A DNA stretch of 64,000 bases from Alkalibacterium sp. 20 (GCF_001885615.1 NZ_LSRN01000045.1:52502-116501), one strand, 5' to 3'; counted from the first letter of the stretch, positions 1 through 9,268 are shown. The notes: generated by a model not told the origin, from the letters alone. Numbers and translations are program-made.

Positions 1-930
1 CAAAGGGACTTCATCTTCATGACAATAAATAAAGTGTTCCGGCGCAATTTCATGCAAACCGACTCCGTTATGATTATCGTAGTGATGATAGCCCGGATCA
101 TATTCGGTCCGGACACGATGCCGCTCAGCTTCAGGATCGGGTGTTGGAATAGCTGATAACAGCGATTCGGTATACGGATGAAGTGGCGCTATATAGAGTT
201 CATCTGCATTGGAGACTTCTAAAATGCGTCCTCTATTCATCACACCGATGCGGTCACTGATGTATTTAACCATGGATAAGTCATGGGCTATAAACAGATA
301 CGTTAAATTGTTTTTCTCTTTCAACTCTTTTAGCAGGTTTATCACCTGTGCTTGAATAGAAACATCCAATGCACTGATTGCTTCATCAGCGATGATAAAA
401 TCCGGTTCGACAGCTAAAGCTCTCGCAATCCCTACCCGTTGACACTGTCCACCAGAAAATTCTTTAGGATAGCGATTCGCAAACTGTTTGTTCAAACCTA
501 CTGATTCGAGCAATTCATGCACTTTCTTAGTCCGTTCAGCACTGTTTGTTTCCATACCATGAACCTTCAGCGCTCCCCCGATTATTTCTTTTACCGTCAA
601 CCGTGGATTTAGGGAAGCATAGGGATCTTGAAAAATCATCTGCATCGATTTTCTGAATTTCAATAAATCTTTTCTCCGTTTGATGCTATTGATATCTTGT
701 CCCTTATAGAGAATTTGACCTCCGGTAATGTCTCCCAGCTTGATGATTGCTCGACCAGTAGTAGACTTGCCACTACCCGACTCGCCAACGAGACCAAATG
801 TTTCGCCTTCATATATTGAAAAGCTTACATCTTTCACTGCGCGTACTTCTGATTTTTTTCCTTCATTGAAATACTGTTTGTATTCTTTTATTTCAACGAT
901 TCGTTTTCTTTCTTCAATATCTTCTGCCAT
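1..930 (-). CDS. oppF: Oligopeptide ABC transporter ATP-binding protein, OppF type (3' end outside window)
   Basis: Second ATPase of the oligopeptide importer, powering uptake at the membrane together with OppD. I read it directly from the minus strand: it starts at ATG 930 behind a GGAGGGG ribosome binding site and stays open to base 1, so the C-terminus is missing. Walker A (GESGSGKST) is at about residues 49-57, followed by a Q-loop in [12 protein letters not shown], the signature [15 protein letters not shown] and Walker [12 protein letters not shown]. The C-terminal oligopeptide-transporter tail follows. Walker B has DEAIS where most OppF proteins have DEPVS; the Glu that matters is kept. 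The start overlaps the end of oppD by 17 nt, indicating translational coupling. Confidence 0.93.
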   Translation of the reverse strand, partial: MAEDIEERKRIVEIKEYKQYFNEGKKSEVRAVKDVSFSIYEGETFGLVGESGSGKSTTGRAIIKLGDITGGQILYKGQDINSIKRRKDLLKFRKSMQMIFQDPYASLNPRLTVKEIIGGALKVHGMETNSAERTKKVHELLESVGLNKQFANRYPKEFSGGQCQRVGIARALAVEPDFIIADEAISALDVSIQAQVINLLKELKEKNNLTYLFIAHDLSMVKYISDRIGVMNRGRILEVSNADELYIAPLHPYTESLLSAIPTPDPEAERHRVRTEYDPGYHHYDNHNGVGLHEIAPEHFIYCHEDEVPL

Positions 931-2008
931 AAGCTTCCCCTCCCACTGTTTTAGACATTCTCTTTTCTGAATTTAAATAACGGAATTTTTCCTTCCGTCT
1001 TATTACTTCTGCGGGTGGTATAACCTCTGGTGCATCCGGATGCAAAAGCCACGTTTTAGCGAAATGGGTCTCGCTGACTTTAAACAGCTCTGGATCTTCA
1101 TAAAAGTCGATACCTAAAGCATATTCATTCCTGGCAGCAAACGCATCTCCTTCTGGGGGATGCAATAAGTTCGGTGGTGAGCCTGGGATAGTATACAAAC
1201 TTGTCTGTTCCACATCTAATGTCGGCATGGACGCAAGCAATCCCCAGGTATATGGATGCATCGGATTATAAAATATTTCATCTGCCGTACCGATTTCCAC
1301 TATTTTGCCTGCATACATAACAGCTACGCGGTCAGCCATTTGAGCGACGACGCCTAAATCGTGTGTGATAAAGATAATGGACGTATCCAGATCTTTCTTT
1401 AAATTATTCATCAAATCCAGTATTTGAGCCTGAATGGTCACATCCAACGCCGTTGTCGGTTCATCGGCAATGAGGATTTTGGGCTCACATGCCAGTGCGA
1501 TAGCTATCATGACGCGTTGTCTCATTCCACCGGAAAATTGATGTGGGTAACTTTTATACGTTCTTTCCGGGTGTTGAATCCCGACTAAATCCATCAATTC
1601 AAGAGCTTTCTGTTTTGCTTCTCCCTTACTCACGCCTTTATGGGCTATGATCGGTTCAGCTATCTGTTTTCCTACCTGCATTGTCGGATTCAATGACGTC
1701 ATTGGATCTTGAAAGATCATCGCAATGTCATTGCCTCTGATTTTCTGAATTTCTTTTTCGGAAAGTTTAAGCAGGTCTTTTCCTTCAAACAGGATTTCCC
1801 CTCTTTCAATTAGGGTATTCTTTTTTGGGAGCAACTGATTGATTGCTTTAGTGGAAACAGATTTACCACTTCCTGATTCACCAACAATGGCTAATGTTTC
1901 TCCTTTTTTTAATGAAAAATCTACACCTCTGACTGCTTGTACAACGCCTTCAAATGTCTGGAAAGAAACCGCTAAGTCTTTCACTTCTAAAATTGTTGTT
2001 TCTTCCAT
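914..2008 (-). CDS. oppD: Oligopeptide ABC transporter ATP-binding protein, OppD type
   Basis: ATPase subunit of the Opp importer. I place the start at ATG 2008 (364 aa) because AGGATAAGGTG lies just upstream; the longer frame to 2071 adds 21 non-homologous residues that run into the upstream terminator. Walker A GESGSGKS is at residues 43-50, Q-loop Gln at about 100, signature FSGGM at 158-162 and Walker B ADEPT at 181-185. The C-terminal oligo_HPY-type region ([12 protein letters not shown]) typical of OppD and DppD follows. It sits between oppA and oppF, separated from oppA by a transcription terminator, so it is probably made at a lower level than the binding protein. Confidence 0.95.
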   Translation of the reverse strand: MEETTILEVKDLAVSFQTFEGVVQAVRGVDFSLKKGETLAIVGESGSGKSVSTKAINQLLPKKNTLIERGEILFEGKDLLKLSEKEIQKIRGNDIAMIFQDPMTSLNPTMQVGKQIAEPIIAHKGVSKGEAKQKALELMDLVGIQHPERTYKSYPHQFSGGMRQRVMIAIALACEPKILIADEPTTALDVTIQAQILDLMNNLKKDLDTSIIFITHDLGVVAQMADRVAVMYAGKIVEIGTADEIFYNPMHPYTWGLLASMPTLDVEQTSLYTIPGSPPNLLHPPEGDAFAARNEYALGIDFYEDPELFKVSETHFAKTWLLHPDAPEVIPPAEVIRRKEKFRYLNSEKRMSKTVGGEAYGRRY

Positions 2009-2053
2009 CTTTTTCACCTTATCCTTTCTAACTACAACTCTTCTACCAACGTA

Positions 2054-2100
2054 TATTGAAAAAAGAGACACACACTAAACCTTTCTTAATGGGTGTCTCT
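2054..2100 (-). terminator. Intra-operon terminator between oppA and oppD
   Basis: On the minus strand an inverted repeat (AGAGACAC at 2093-2100 pairing with GTGTCTCT at 2064-2071, with extra pairs inside) is followed at once by six T residues. It lies directly after the oppA stop. A leaky terminator here would give more binding protein than ATPase, a familiar arrangement in ABC importers. Confidence 0.7.
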
Positions 2101-2126
2101 CTCCAATAATTCCAACTAAAAAGGGT

Positions 2127-3806
2127 CTATTCTTCCGTATCTAGTGTCCATTCGTGCAAGTCGTGTAGTGAACCTGCCCAGTATTCCTTGATCCCACCAT
2201 TCAAATTATCCACTTGAACACTGAATTGAGAATCGGAATATAAAGGTACGATTTGCATTTCATCTTGCATATGTTGTTGCAGTTCAGCATAGATAGGGTA
2301 ACGTTCATCAAAATCGGTTCCAGCCATGCCTTGTTCGATCAGGTCGTCAACGACTGGATCTGATACAGCCATGTTATTGGAAGCTCCACCTGTTTGGATA
2401 TAACTTGCAATGTTCGGATCGACTGTATGTCCCCATCCCATTAAACCAATGTCATAGTCTAAATCCTGCGCCATGGATAACCAAGTTGGGAAGTCATAGC
2501 TATTAAGATTAACTGTCACACCGATTTCTGAGAACCATTGTTCGATCAAGTTACCGTTTTGTTCTCTGACGGCATTTCCTGTAGGTACCACAAATTCAAG
2601 TGGGGTATCAAAGTCAAAACCGGCTTCTTCAAGCATTTCTTTTGCCAATTCCGGATCATATTCCAAGGGCTCTAAGCTGTCATCTTTATATGGGCTGGCA
2701 GAAGAGTATGTTGAAGCGAGGACTTCGCCACGTCCACCCAGTAAGTTTTCAACTGTCAGCTCTCTGTTTAGTGCATAGGCAAAAGCTTGACGAACTTCTA
2801 GATTATCAAATTTCTCATTATTGATAACCATGTATTGACCGTTAAAACTTGGGTGTTCTTCAACAACTAATCCTTCAATGTCTTCTAGTAAACCGATATC
2901 TTGTACTGGCACCATGCCGATACCTCCGCCAGCTGTCATGTGTAAGTTGCCAGCTTGGAATTCAGTAATTAGTGATGTGCCATTCATTACACGTGCATAC
3001 ACAGTTTCAATTGCTGGTGCACCACGGAAGTAATCAGGATTAGCTTCTAAATGAACGTAGTTATCGTTGTCATATTCAACGAACTGATAAGCCCCACTGA
3101 AAACAGACGGCATTGTTGCCTCTTGTGAGTTTGGAATATCGACGATTTCGATATCTTCAAAGACATGTTTCGGTGCAATGAGAACATTGAACCCTAAGAA
3201 TTCTGATAGGTAAGCTAAGTCGACTGGACTTTTAGTCGTAATAGTCAATGTTTTTTCATCGACGACTTCAACACCAGCTAATTCTTCTGTCCCTTCTTCA
3301 CGTACTCCTGATGAATCCGTTCCTTCAATCATCGCTACACTCGTACCGAGCGTTGTTTCAACTTGCGGATCAGCAATCGTATTCAGTGTAAAGGCTACGT
3401 CATCTGCAGAGACAGGTTCCCCGTCCGACCAATTTGCGTCAGGATCGATGTTAACTGTAAAGACTTGATTATCCTCTGTTTCGAATGATGCGAGTCCAGG
3501 TTCAAAACTATCTGCAGTCGGCATGACCAGCAAACTGTCATAGAAAAAGCGCTGAATCCATGTTCCTGCTACACCTGGACGGTAGAACGGGTTGAAACTG
3601 TCTGGTGCATTAGTCAACCCGACCATAAGCGTTGAACCATCTCCAGCATCAACTTCCGGAAGACTTTCAGCTGATTCTTCTGCTCCTTCTTCTGATGATG
3701 CATCTTCATCCAAATCCGGTACATCCCCATTACCACAAGCTGATAAAAATAGAGATGATGCGAATACGATTGTTCCATATTTTAATACGCTTTTCATTTT
3801 AGACAT
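2127..3806 (-). CDS. oppA: Oligopeptide-binding lipoprotein, SBP family 5
   Basis: Extracellular, membrane-anchored substrate-binding protein of the Opp importer, 559 aa, the normal size of the family. A signal peptide with lipobox LSAC puts the lipidated Cys at residue 24. After it comes an extremely acidic Asp/Glu/Ser linker of about 30 residues, then the SBP_bac_5 fold (for example the DANWSDGEPVSADDVAFT segment typical of the family). The start at 3806 has GGGGAG upstream. The acidic linker and overall acidity suggest an organism from saline or alkaline habitats, which is inference. Substrate range cannot be read from sequence; the two neighbouring amidohydrolases hint at peptides or N-acylated amino acids. 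Confidence 0.93.
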   Translation of the reverse strand: MSKMKSVLKYGTIVFASSLFLSACGNGDVPDLDEDASSEEGAEESAESLPEVDAGDGSTLMVGLTNAPDSFNPFYRPGVAGTWIQRFFYDSLLVMPTADSFEPGLASFETEDNQVFTVNIDPDANWSDGEPVSADDVAFTLNTIADPQVETTLGTSVAMIEGTDSSGVREEGTEELAGVEVVDEKTLTITTKSPVDLAYLSEFLGFNVLIAPKHVFEDIEIVDIPNSQEATMPSVFSGAYQFVEYDNDNYVHLEANPDYFRGAPAIETVYARVMNGTSLITEFQAGNLHMTAGGGIGMVPVQDIGLLEDIEGLVVEEHPSFNGQYMVINNEKFDNLEVRQAFAYALNRELTVENLLGGRGEVLASTYSSASPYKDDSLEPLEYDPELAKEMLEEAGFDFDTPLEFVVPTGNAVREQNGNLIEQWFSEIGVTVNLNSYDFPTWLSMAQDLDYDIGLMGWGHTVDPNIASYIQTGGASNNMAVSDPVVDDLIEQGMAGTDFDERYPIYAELQQHMQDEMQIVPLYSDSQFSVQVDNLNGGIKEYWAGSLHDLHEWTLDTEE

Positions 3807-3929
3807 GTTAGTCTCCCCTTTTTAAGTCGTTACCTTAAAGGCAACGCTTATATGTTTTAATGATTTTATTTAACTATTTTTTTACTTTCTATAAAGCTTT
3901 CAACATCAATGGTTCCCCCCAAAAAGCCA

Positions 3930-4880
3930 TTATGTTTTTGTTTCTCCTTCAATCGCTTCACGTAAGCCTTCTCCGATAAAATTGATGGCCAGAACTGCGA
4001 TAAAGATCAAGATACCTGCAGGCACCCATCTCCAAGGTTCTGAAGTCAATACTCTCAATGACTGCGCCTCGGATAAAATATTCCCCCAACTTGGACGTGG
4101 TTTTTGCACACCAACACCCAAGAAGCTCAATGATGCTTCTGTTAATATGGCTGTTGCGATCCCAAATGTTGCATTTACTAGGATCGGAGATAGCACATTG
4201 GGTAAAATATGAATGAATAAAATACCGGGCACAGAATAACCTGTTGAAACAGCTGCTAAAACAAAATCCTGCTCTTTCAATGTCAGTACTTGCCCTCTGA
4301 CCAGCCTGCAAAGCGGCGGCCAGCCTAACGTTCCAAGTACGATCGTTACGACCCATATTCCGGATCCTAGTAATGATACCAGCGTTAAGATAACCATAAA
4401 AAACGGAAAAGACATAAAGGCTTCGGTTATACGCATGATAATACTATCGACGAACCCTCCGAAGTAGCCTGAAACTAAACCTAAGGTCGTTCCAATGATG
4501 ACGTAAACGAAAACCGAACCAATTCCGACAATCATAGATACTTGCGTCCCATGGATAAGTCTCGTCAGAACATCTCGTCCGATATCATCCGTTCCTAAAT
4601 AAAAATTATCATAGGGCGCTGCCTGAAACATACCCACTGAAGCATCACGTGGATGCGGTGCTATTTGATTGGCGAAAACGGCGGTTGAAAGTAAGATAAG
4701 AAAGATCACGAGGCTAATTACCGCAATTTTATTTTTCAAAAACCTTTTAGCCACTGTTTTAATGTAACTATCACCATCTGTCGCAACCTGTTCAGCAGTG
4801 TCCGGATAATTCGCTCTATCCATGGTACTCACTAAACGAAACATTGCTTCTGCATTTTTATTGCCTACATTTTGTGCCAT
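3930..4880 (-). CDS. oppC: Oligopeptide ABC transporter permease, OppC type
   Basis: Inner permease subunit, 316 aa. It has an N-terminal cytoplasmic arm and first membrane helix near residues 50-70 (OppC_N type), then the binding-protein-dependent transport domain with five more helices. The EAA coupling loop that contacts the ATPases is recognisable around LTLKEQDFVLAAVSTGYSVP, followed by HILPN. The C-terminus FIGEGLREAIE is typical for OppC or DppC. It lies 17 nt after oppB and 123 nt before oppA, so it belongs to the same transcript. Confidence 0.94.
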   Translation of the reverse strand: MAQNVGNKNAEAMFRLVSTMDRANYPDTAEQVATDGDSYIKTVAKRFLKNKIAVISLVIFLILLSTAVFANQIAPHPRDASVGMFQAAPYDNFYLGTDDIGRDVLTRLIHGTQVSMIVGIGSVFVYVIIGTTLGLVSGYFGGFVDSIIMRITEAFMSFPFFMVILTLVSLLGSGIWVVTIVLGTLGWPPLCRLVRGQVLTLKEQDFVLAAVSTGYSVPGILFIHILPNVLSPILVNATFGIATAILTEASLSFLGVGVQKPRPSWGNILSEAQSLRVLTSEPWRWVPAGILIFIAVLAINFIGEGLREAIEGETKT

Positions 4881-4897
4881 TCTTATCTCCCCCCTTT

Positions 4898-5848
4898 CTA
4901 ATTATATTTAATACGCGGATCGACTACCGCATACATAATATCTACAAATAAGTTAGCGAATAACACGACAACTGCCGACAACATTGTTATTGCCATCAGC
5001 ATCGGATATTCACGTTGCTGGATAGCCATGATCGTCAGACGCCCCAGACCCGGCCATTGAAAAATCTGTTCTGTTACAATGGCTCCACCAACAAGCCTAG
5101 GCAAATCTGTCCCAATAATCGTAATTACGGGAATAAGAGCATTTCTGATGCCATGCTTAGTTAAGATCACTTGAGCTGCCAGACCTTTTGCCGTGGCGGT
5201 TCGAATATAATTTTCCCCATATACCTTGATCATCGTCGCTCTCATATAACGCGTCATATTCGCAATATAAAAGGCTGAGAGAACACTTACGGGTAATATC
5301 AGGTGATGCAGAACAGTCAATATGCTACTCTCTTCACCTAGCTGCGACATCCCACCTGTTGGGAACCAGCCGAGTCGGACTGAAAAGATATAAATCAACC
5401 CCAGTCCTAAGAAAAAGTTCGGTATGGAAACTCCGACAAATGCGCCCCCGGTCAGTAAGGTGTCTACCCACGTTCCGTGTTTTCTAGCACTTAATATCCC
5501 AAGTGGAATCGCGACTAAATAAGAAAAGAGTAAGGTTGCCCCCATCAGAACAATAGTTGGTCCTATACGAGAAACTAAAATAGGTAAGACCGGATAGCGT
5601 GTAGAATAATTGATTCCCAAATCTCCTCTAAGCGCTCGCCCAAGCCATCTTACGTATTGAACAGGATATGGCTGATCTAATCCCAATGCTGTTCTCGTCG
5701 CTTCAACTTGCACCGGTGTCGCATCAGGTGTGATATATAGATCAGTTGGATCTCCTGGTGCAAGATTCATCATGATAAATGCTCCGATCGATATCATCAG
5801 CAAGACTGGAAGAGCTGTCAGCAGCCGTTTTAAAATATACTTTTTCAT
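4898..5848 (-). CDS. oppB: Oligopeptide ABC transporter permease, OppB type
   Basis: Permease partner of OppC, 316 aa with six predicted membrane helices. The N-terminal motif MKKYILKRLLTALPVLLMIS and the LAPGDPTDLY segment are hallmarks of OppB and DppB. The EAA loop appears as NYIRTATAKGLAAQVILTKHGIRNA. The C-terminal VDPRIKYN is the usual family end. Neighbours are an M20 peptidase 31 nt upstream and oppC 17 nt downstream. OppB versus DppB cannot be settled without knowing the substrate. Confidence 0.94.
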   Translation of the reverse strand: MKKYILKRLLTALPVLLMISIGAFIMMNLAPGDPTDLYITPDATPVQVEATRTALGLDQPYPVQYVRWLGRALRGDLGINYSTRYPVLPILVSRIGPTIVLMGATLLFSYLVAIPLGILSARKHGTWVDTLLTGGAFVGVSIPNFFLGLGLIYIFSVRLGWFPTGGMSQLGEESSILTVLHHLILPVSVLSAFYIANMTRYMRATMIKVYGENYIRTATAKGLAAQVILTKHGIRNALIPVITIIGTDLPRLVGGAIVTEQIFQWPGLGRLTIMAIQQREYPMLMAITMLSAVVVLFANLFVDIMYAVVDPRIKYN

Positions 5849-5879
5849 TTTCTCCCCTTCTTTCCTCTTGAAACATACC

Positions 5880-7067
5880 TTAATTTGTCAAGTAGCTATC
5901 GATAATGGTTAAAAAGACCTCCCCAGATCTTAATAGTGCTTGTTCATCGATTTCAAATTTCGGATGGTGGTGTGGATAAGTAACTTCCTTTTCAGGAGGC
6001 TTGGCCCCGACGCGTAAAAATGCTCCCGGTTTATTTAATAAGAAGTAAGCGAAATCCTCGCCACCCATTTGTCCTTCCACTTCTTCCACTTCCTCTGCTG
6101 CAAAGGCAGTTAGAAACGCAGCTTTGACTTTGTCTACTTCCTCAGTGGTGTTCTGGATGGACGGATAACCATGTGTATAATCGATCTCTACGGTTGCGTC
6201 ATAAGCTGCCGCGATTTGGGCACTCATTGTTTTTAATTTTGATTCCATCAGCTGCTGGATATCCTGATGCATCGTTCTGACTGTCCCGACTATTTCGGCC
6301 GTGTCTGCGATAATGTTATAGGCCTCGCCACCTGATTGAAAGCCGGCAAAGGTTAAAACTGCTGGCTTCACTGGATCGGTCATGCGGCTCACGATCTGCT
6401 GTAGATTCGTGACGATCTGTGTGCCGACGGTCAAGGCATCATGGGTATCGTGAGGTGCAGCACCGTGTCCACCTTTACCCTGGACTTTCATTGAAAAGGT
6501 ATCGGAGTTAGCTGACCCAAACCCGTAATTGTAATAGACTCTGTTCAGCGGTTGTTCGGCGCCGAGATGGATGCCAAAGACATAATCGACTGCATCCAGT
6601 GCACCATCTTCCACCATCGATTTGGCCCCCCCGGGCAATACTTCTTCCGCATGTTGATGGAGCAGGACGATATTGCCGTGCAGCTCTTCCTGGTGATTCA
6701 CCAGTACGTTAGCGACACTGAGCAGGGATGCGGTATGACCATCGTGGCCACAGGCGTGCATGATGCCCTCTTCTTTGGACTTGAAGTCACTCTCGACTTC
6801 TTCGGTCACGCGCAGGGCATCGAAGTCAGCGCGCAAGGCAATCGTTGGACCGTCGTGCTTCCCTTTGATCGTTGCCACAATGCCGTAGCCATTTCCGACG
6901 TTCGTTCGAATGTCATCCACGCCGATCGTTTCTAACTGTTCGCTGATATACTTTGCTGTTTCAACTTCTTCAAAAGACGGTTCCGGATGTTCATGTAGAT
7001 ATCTTCGCCATTTCACTGTTTCCTGAAAGTTATCTGCTAACTCTTGTCTCCATTTGTCTAAAGTCAT
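5880..7067 (-). CDS. M20 family amidohydrolase (first of two paralogues next to opp)
   Basis: Zinc-dependent M20D-type hydrolase, 395 aa, expected to release amino acids from N-acyl or peptide-like substrates in the cytoplasm. Metal-binding residues are visible: HACGHDGH at about 104-111, the acidic pair HAEEVLPGG at about 139-147, and GGEDFAY near residue 345. The N-terminal half carries WRRYLHEHPEPSFEE, typical of amino-acid amidohydrolases such as AmhX, HipO or IAA-amino-acid hydrolases. It lies 20 nt after its paralogue and 31 nt before oppB. Co-transcription with an oligopeptide importer suggests that imported blocked peptides are trimmed here (inference). The exact substrate is unknown. 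Confidence 0.9.
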   Translation of the reverse strand: MTLDKWRQELADNFQETVKWRRYLHEHPEPSFEEVETAKYISEQLETIGVDDIRTNVGNGYGIVATIKGKHDGPTIALRADFDALRVTEEVESDFKSKEEGIMHACGHDGHTASLLSVANVLVNHQEELHGNIVLLHQHAEEVLPGGAKSMVEDGALDAVDYVFGIHLGAEQPLNRVYYNYGFGSANSDTFSMKVQGKGGHGAAPHDTHDALTVGTQIVTNLQQIVSRMTDPVKPAVLTFAGFQSGGEAYNIIADTAEIVGTVRTMHQDIQQLMESKLKTMSAQIAAAYDATVEIDYTHGYPSIQNTTEEVDKVKAAFLTAFAAEEVEEVEGQMGGEDFAYFLLNKPGAFLRVGAKPPEKEVTYPHHHPKFEIDEQALLRSGEVFLTIIDSYLTN

Positions 7068-7087
7068 TCGTCACCCTTCTTTCACTC

Positions 7088-8314
7088 TTAGTCTAAGACT
7101 GCGGTTTCTGTTTCCGCTACTACTTCCACGCCACTAAATAAATAATAATCAATAATATCAACGAAGCATTTCGCTCCGATTAACATGGCGCGTTCATCAA
7201 AATCAAATTTAGGATGATGATGTGGGTAGCTGATCCCTTTTTCTTTATTACCTGAATGAACAAAAAAGAATGAGCCGGGTTTCTCCTGCAGGTAATAAGC
7301 GAAATCTTCGCCTCCCATACGCAGAGGAATCGATTCAACTTTCATATCTTTACGGTTCGTTTCAAATAATGTCTGAATCAGTGCCGTTTCTTTCTCATGA
7401 TTGAATAGTGCCGGATACCCACGTATATAGTTGACCTCACATGTGGCATCATGAGCGTCACAAATGCTTTCTGTCATGGATTTTATTTTTCCTTCGATCA
7501 AATCTCTTAATTCCGGATCGAAGGTCCTAACGGTTCCTTTGATCGATGCCTTGTCTGCAATCACATTGTCCGCACCATTTCCCGCTTTTAATGTGGAAAC
7601 AGTTAACACACCGGCTTTTTTAGGATCTTTGTTTCGACTGATAATAGACTGTAACTGATTGACCACGTATGAAGCGACGACGATCGAATCGACCGTAGCA
7701 TTTGGATAGGCTGCATGTCCCCCTTTTCCTTGTATCGTAATATCGAAGAAATCAGCCGCGGCCATCGCATACCCTGAACAATAAGATACTGTTCCGTATT
7801 CGAGTGGCGATCTTAAATGCAACCCATAAACGGCATCTACGTCTTCCAGCGCGCCGGCATCGACTATTGATTTTCCGCCACCGGGTAAAACTTCTTCCGC
7901 ATGTTGAAAGATAAATTTAATCGAGCCTGCAAGTTCGTCTTCATATGCTTTCATCACTTTAGCTACACTGAGTAAAGTCGCTGTATGGCCGTCATGACCA
8001 CACGCGTGCATGATTCCCGTATTTTGTGATGCAAAGGGTAAGCCAGTCTGTTCTTCTATGCGTAAGGCATCAAAGTCAGCCCTTAAAGCAATCGTTGGTC
8101 CCAATTTGCTTCCTCTTAAATAAGCGACAATCCCTCCGCCCCCAACATTTTCTTCAACCTCTGTATAACCGAACGCTCTCAATTTATCTGCGATATATTC
8201 TCTGGTCTGCCATTCTTCAAATGATGGCTCCGGATGTTGATGTAAATGTCTGCGCCACTTTACCGTAGTGGGATAACATTGATTCAATTCTTTTTCTAGT
8301 TGGTTAATTAACAT
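7088..8314 (-). CDS. M20 family amidohydrolase (second paralogue, first gene of the opp operon)
   Basis: 408 aa hydrolase of the same M20D group as its neighbour, sharing WRRHLHQHPEPSFEE, HACGHDGH at about 103-110, HAEEVLPGG and GGEDFAYYLQEKPGSF. I choose ATG 8314 because AGGAG lies 8 nt before it; the upstream GTG at 8323 overlaps that ribosome binding site. It is the promoter-proximal gene of the opp operon. Keeping two paralogues side by side suggests different acyl or peptide substrates rather than redundancy (inference). Confidence 0.9.
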   Translation of the reverse strand: MLINQLEKELNQCYPTTVKWRRHLHQHPEPSFEEWQTREYIADKLRAFGYTEVEENVGGGGIVAYLRGSKLGPTIALRADFDALRIEEQTGLPFASQNTGIMHACGHDGHTATLLSVAKVMKAYEDELAGSIKFIFQHAEEVLPGGGKSIVDAGALEDVDAVYGLHLRSPLEYGTVSYCSGYAMAAADFFDITIQGKGGHAAYPNATVDSIVVASYVVNQLQSIISRNKDPKKAGVLTVSTLKAGNGADNVIADKASIKGTVRTFDPELRDLIEGKIKSMTESICDAHDATCEVNYIRGYPALFNHEKETALIQTLFETNRKDMKVESIPLRMGGEDFAYYLQEKPGSFFFVHSGNKEKGISYPHHHPKFDFDERAMLIGAKCFVDIIDYYLFSGVEVVAETETAVLD

Positions 8315-8330
8315 GTGACCCACTCCTAAA

Positions 8331-8344
8331 TTAGATTAATCTAA
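8331..8344. promoter_or_regulatory. 14-bp perfect palindrome in the leader of the M20-opp operon
   Basis: TTAGATTAATCTAA is a perfect palindrome lying between the predicted transcription start and the ribosome binding site of the first operon gene. Its position fits a repressor operator. I cannot name the regulator. Confidence 0.4.
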
Positions 8345-8384
8345 TGAAAATGAGAATCTTTTAATAATTCGTGTCGTTTTTTAA

Positions 8385-8413
8385 AGTCTATACACTACAA
8401 AACCGATTGTCAA
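8385..8413 (-). promoter_or_regulatory. Promoter of the M20-opp operon
   Basis: TTGACA (8408-8413) and TAGACT (8385-8390) on the minus strand are separated by 17 nt, a good sigma-A promoter. It is the only strong promoter seen before the eight-gene run of two M20 genes and opp genes. Confidence 0.65.
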
Positions 8414-8595
8414 TGCTTTTACCTTTATTCCTATCATTGTATTCTAATCAAATTCTTTATTATAACTCATTATAGTTGTCGTTTTCGGCAACAAAGCGCT
8501 TACAATCAAATGTGGATAAAATATGGCAAACAGTTAATTGTTATCATTTATGACATCCCTTTAGTTTAATCAGTGTGATAAATTTTAGTTATACA

Positions 8596-8616
8596 AACGC
8601 TTAGTGTCTAAGCGTT
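8596..8616. repeat. Inverted repeat AACGCTTAG / CTAAGCGTT
   Basis: A perfect 9-bp dyad with a 3-nt loop, about 150 nt before the plus-strand orphan gene. The word AACGCTT returns in the tandem repeat at 8724-8751. The 451-nt gene-free stretch 8315-8765 otherwise holds two divergent promoters. Confidence 0.6.
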
Positions 8617-8657
8617 GAACATCCCTTTTTATGTTTATGAGAGTTCACTCTCCAATA

Positions 8658-8686
8658 TTTACTTTGACGCTTTAAAATCATATAAT
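8658..8686 (+). promoter_or_regulatory. Probable promoter of the 121-aa orphan gene
   Basis: TTTACT (8658-8663) and TATAAT (8681-8686) with 17-nt spacing point toward the gene at 8766. The -10 is a consensus match; the -35 is weaker. Confidence 0.5.
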
Positions 8687-8723
8687 AAGTACTATAAAAT
8701 AACTTGCTCAACTTTTATAAAAG

Positions 8724-8751
8724 AACGCTTGTAGTAAAACGCTTGTAGTAA
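8724..8751 (+). repeat. Perfect tandem repeat, 2 x 14 bp
   Basis: AACGCTTGTAGTAA occurs twice head to tail, ending a few bases before the AGAGGTG ribosome binding site of the gene at 8766. It would lie in the 5' untranslated leader and could be a binding site or a slippage-prone tract. Confidence 0.7.
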
Positions 8752-8765
8752 GTAGAGGTGAAAAT

Positions 8766-9131
8766 ATGGACGAATTAGCTAAAAATGATTACATTGACTT
8801 GAAACGACATGCGGAATCAATAGGTATGACACCTGAAGAATATGCTTTAAGTCTTCACGAAAAAAATCAAGCTTTAAAATCTGTGCTGCTGAATAAAGGA
8901 TCCGAGTTCAAATATTTTGTAACTGAATTTCACTCAGTTCTAGATGGTTTAACGCAATACAAAGATTCTAATGCTATAAAAGGTACTTATGAACATTATG
9001 AATTAATTAAGTGTGTGAACAATTTACTTCTGATGACAAGTCGTGATCCCAACTTACTTGCCCAGTTGTATCATCATTTCCCAAAAGGAATCGATGGTAA
9101 AATCAAAGAATTTAATAATCTGACTACTTAA
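8766..9131 (+). CDS. Hypothetical protein, 121 aa
   Basis: I do not recognise this protein. It is a soluble, mostly helical-looking 121-residue polypeptide with no signal peptide and no cysteine cluster (single Cys near residue 85). The reading frame is supported by AGAGGTG upstream of the ATG, a promoter-like sequence, and a strong terminator 5 nt after the stop, so it looks like a stand-alone, expressed gene. It is one of only two plus-strand genes in the window. The start MDELAKNDYIDLKRHAESIG followed by MTPEEYALSLHEKN vaguely recalls small helix-turn-helix or ribbon-helix-helix proteins, but I see no firm motif. Confidence 0.75.
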   Translation: MDELAKNDYIDLKRHAESIGMTPEEYALSLHEKNQALKSVLLNKGSEFKYFVTEFHSVLDGLTQYKDSNAIKGTYEHYELIKCVNNLLLMTSRDPNLLAQLYHHFPKGIDGKIKEFNNLTT

Positions 9132-9135
9132 ACAC

Positions 9136-9170
9136 AAAAGCCTGTCCCAGTTTATTTGGGACAGGCTTTT
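9136..9170 (+). terminator. Rho-independent terminator after the 121-aa gene
   Basis: A perfect 14-bp stem AAAAGCCTGTCCCA / TGGGACAGGCTTTT with a 7-nt loop follows the stop codon. A-runs and T-runs at both ends could let it work in both directions. Confidence 0.9.
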
Positions 9171-9204
9171 CTAAGTTATAAGAGTCAGGACAAAAGTCTC
9201 CAGC

Positions 9205-9264
9205 AAAAAATGCATTCCTGTTTCACTTCCTGATTATAGGACTGAAGAGAGGAACGCATTTTTT
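9205..9264 (-). terminator. Hairpin after the HAD relic, terminator-like
   Basis: AAAAAATGCATTCC (9205-9218) pairs with GGAACGCATTTTTT (9251-9264), with a smaller inner stem. The minus strand ends in a T-run. It is probably the old terminator of the broken phosphatase gene beside it. Confidence 0.65.
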
Positions 9265-9268
9265 CTTT

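Noticed and set aside
8345..8361. Fur-like GAAAATGAGAATC upstream of the M20-opp operon
   Set aside because: At least four mismatches to the 7-1-7 pattern.
8491..8504. Possible cre (CcpA) site ACAAAGCGCTTACA
   Set aside because: Two mismatches at conserved end positions and about 80 nt upstream of the promoter, so neither sequence nor position is convincing.
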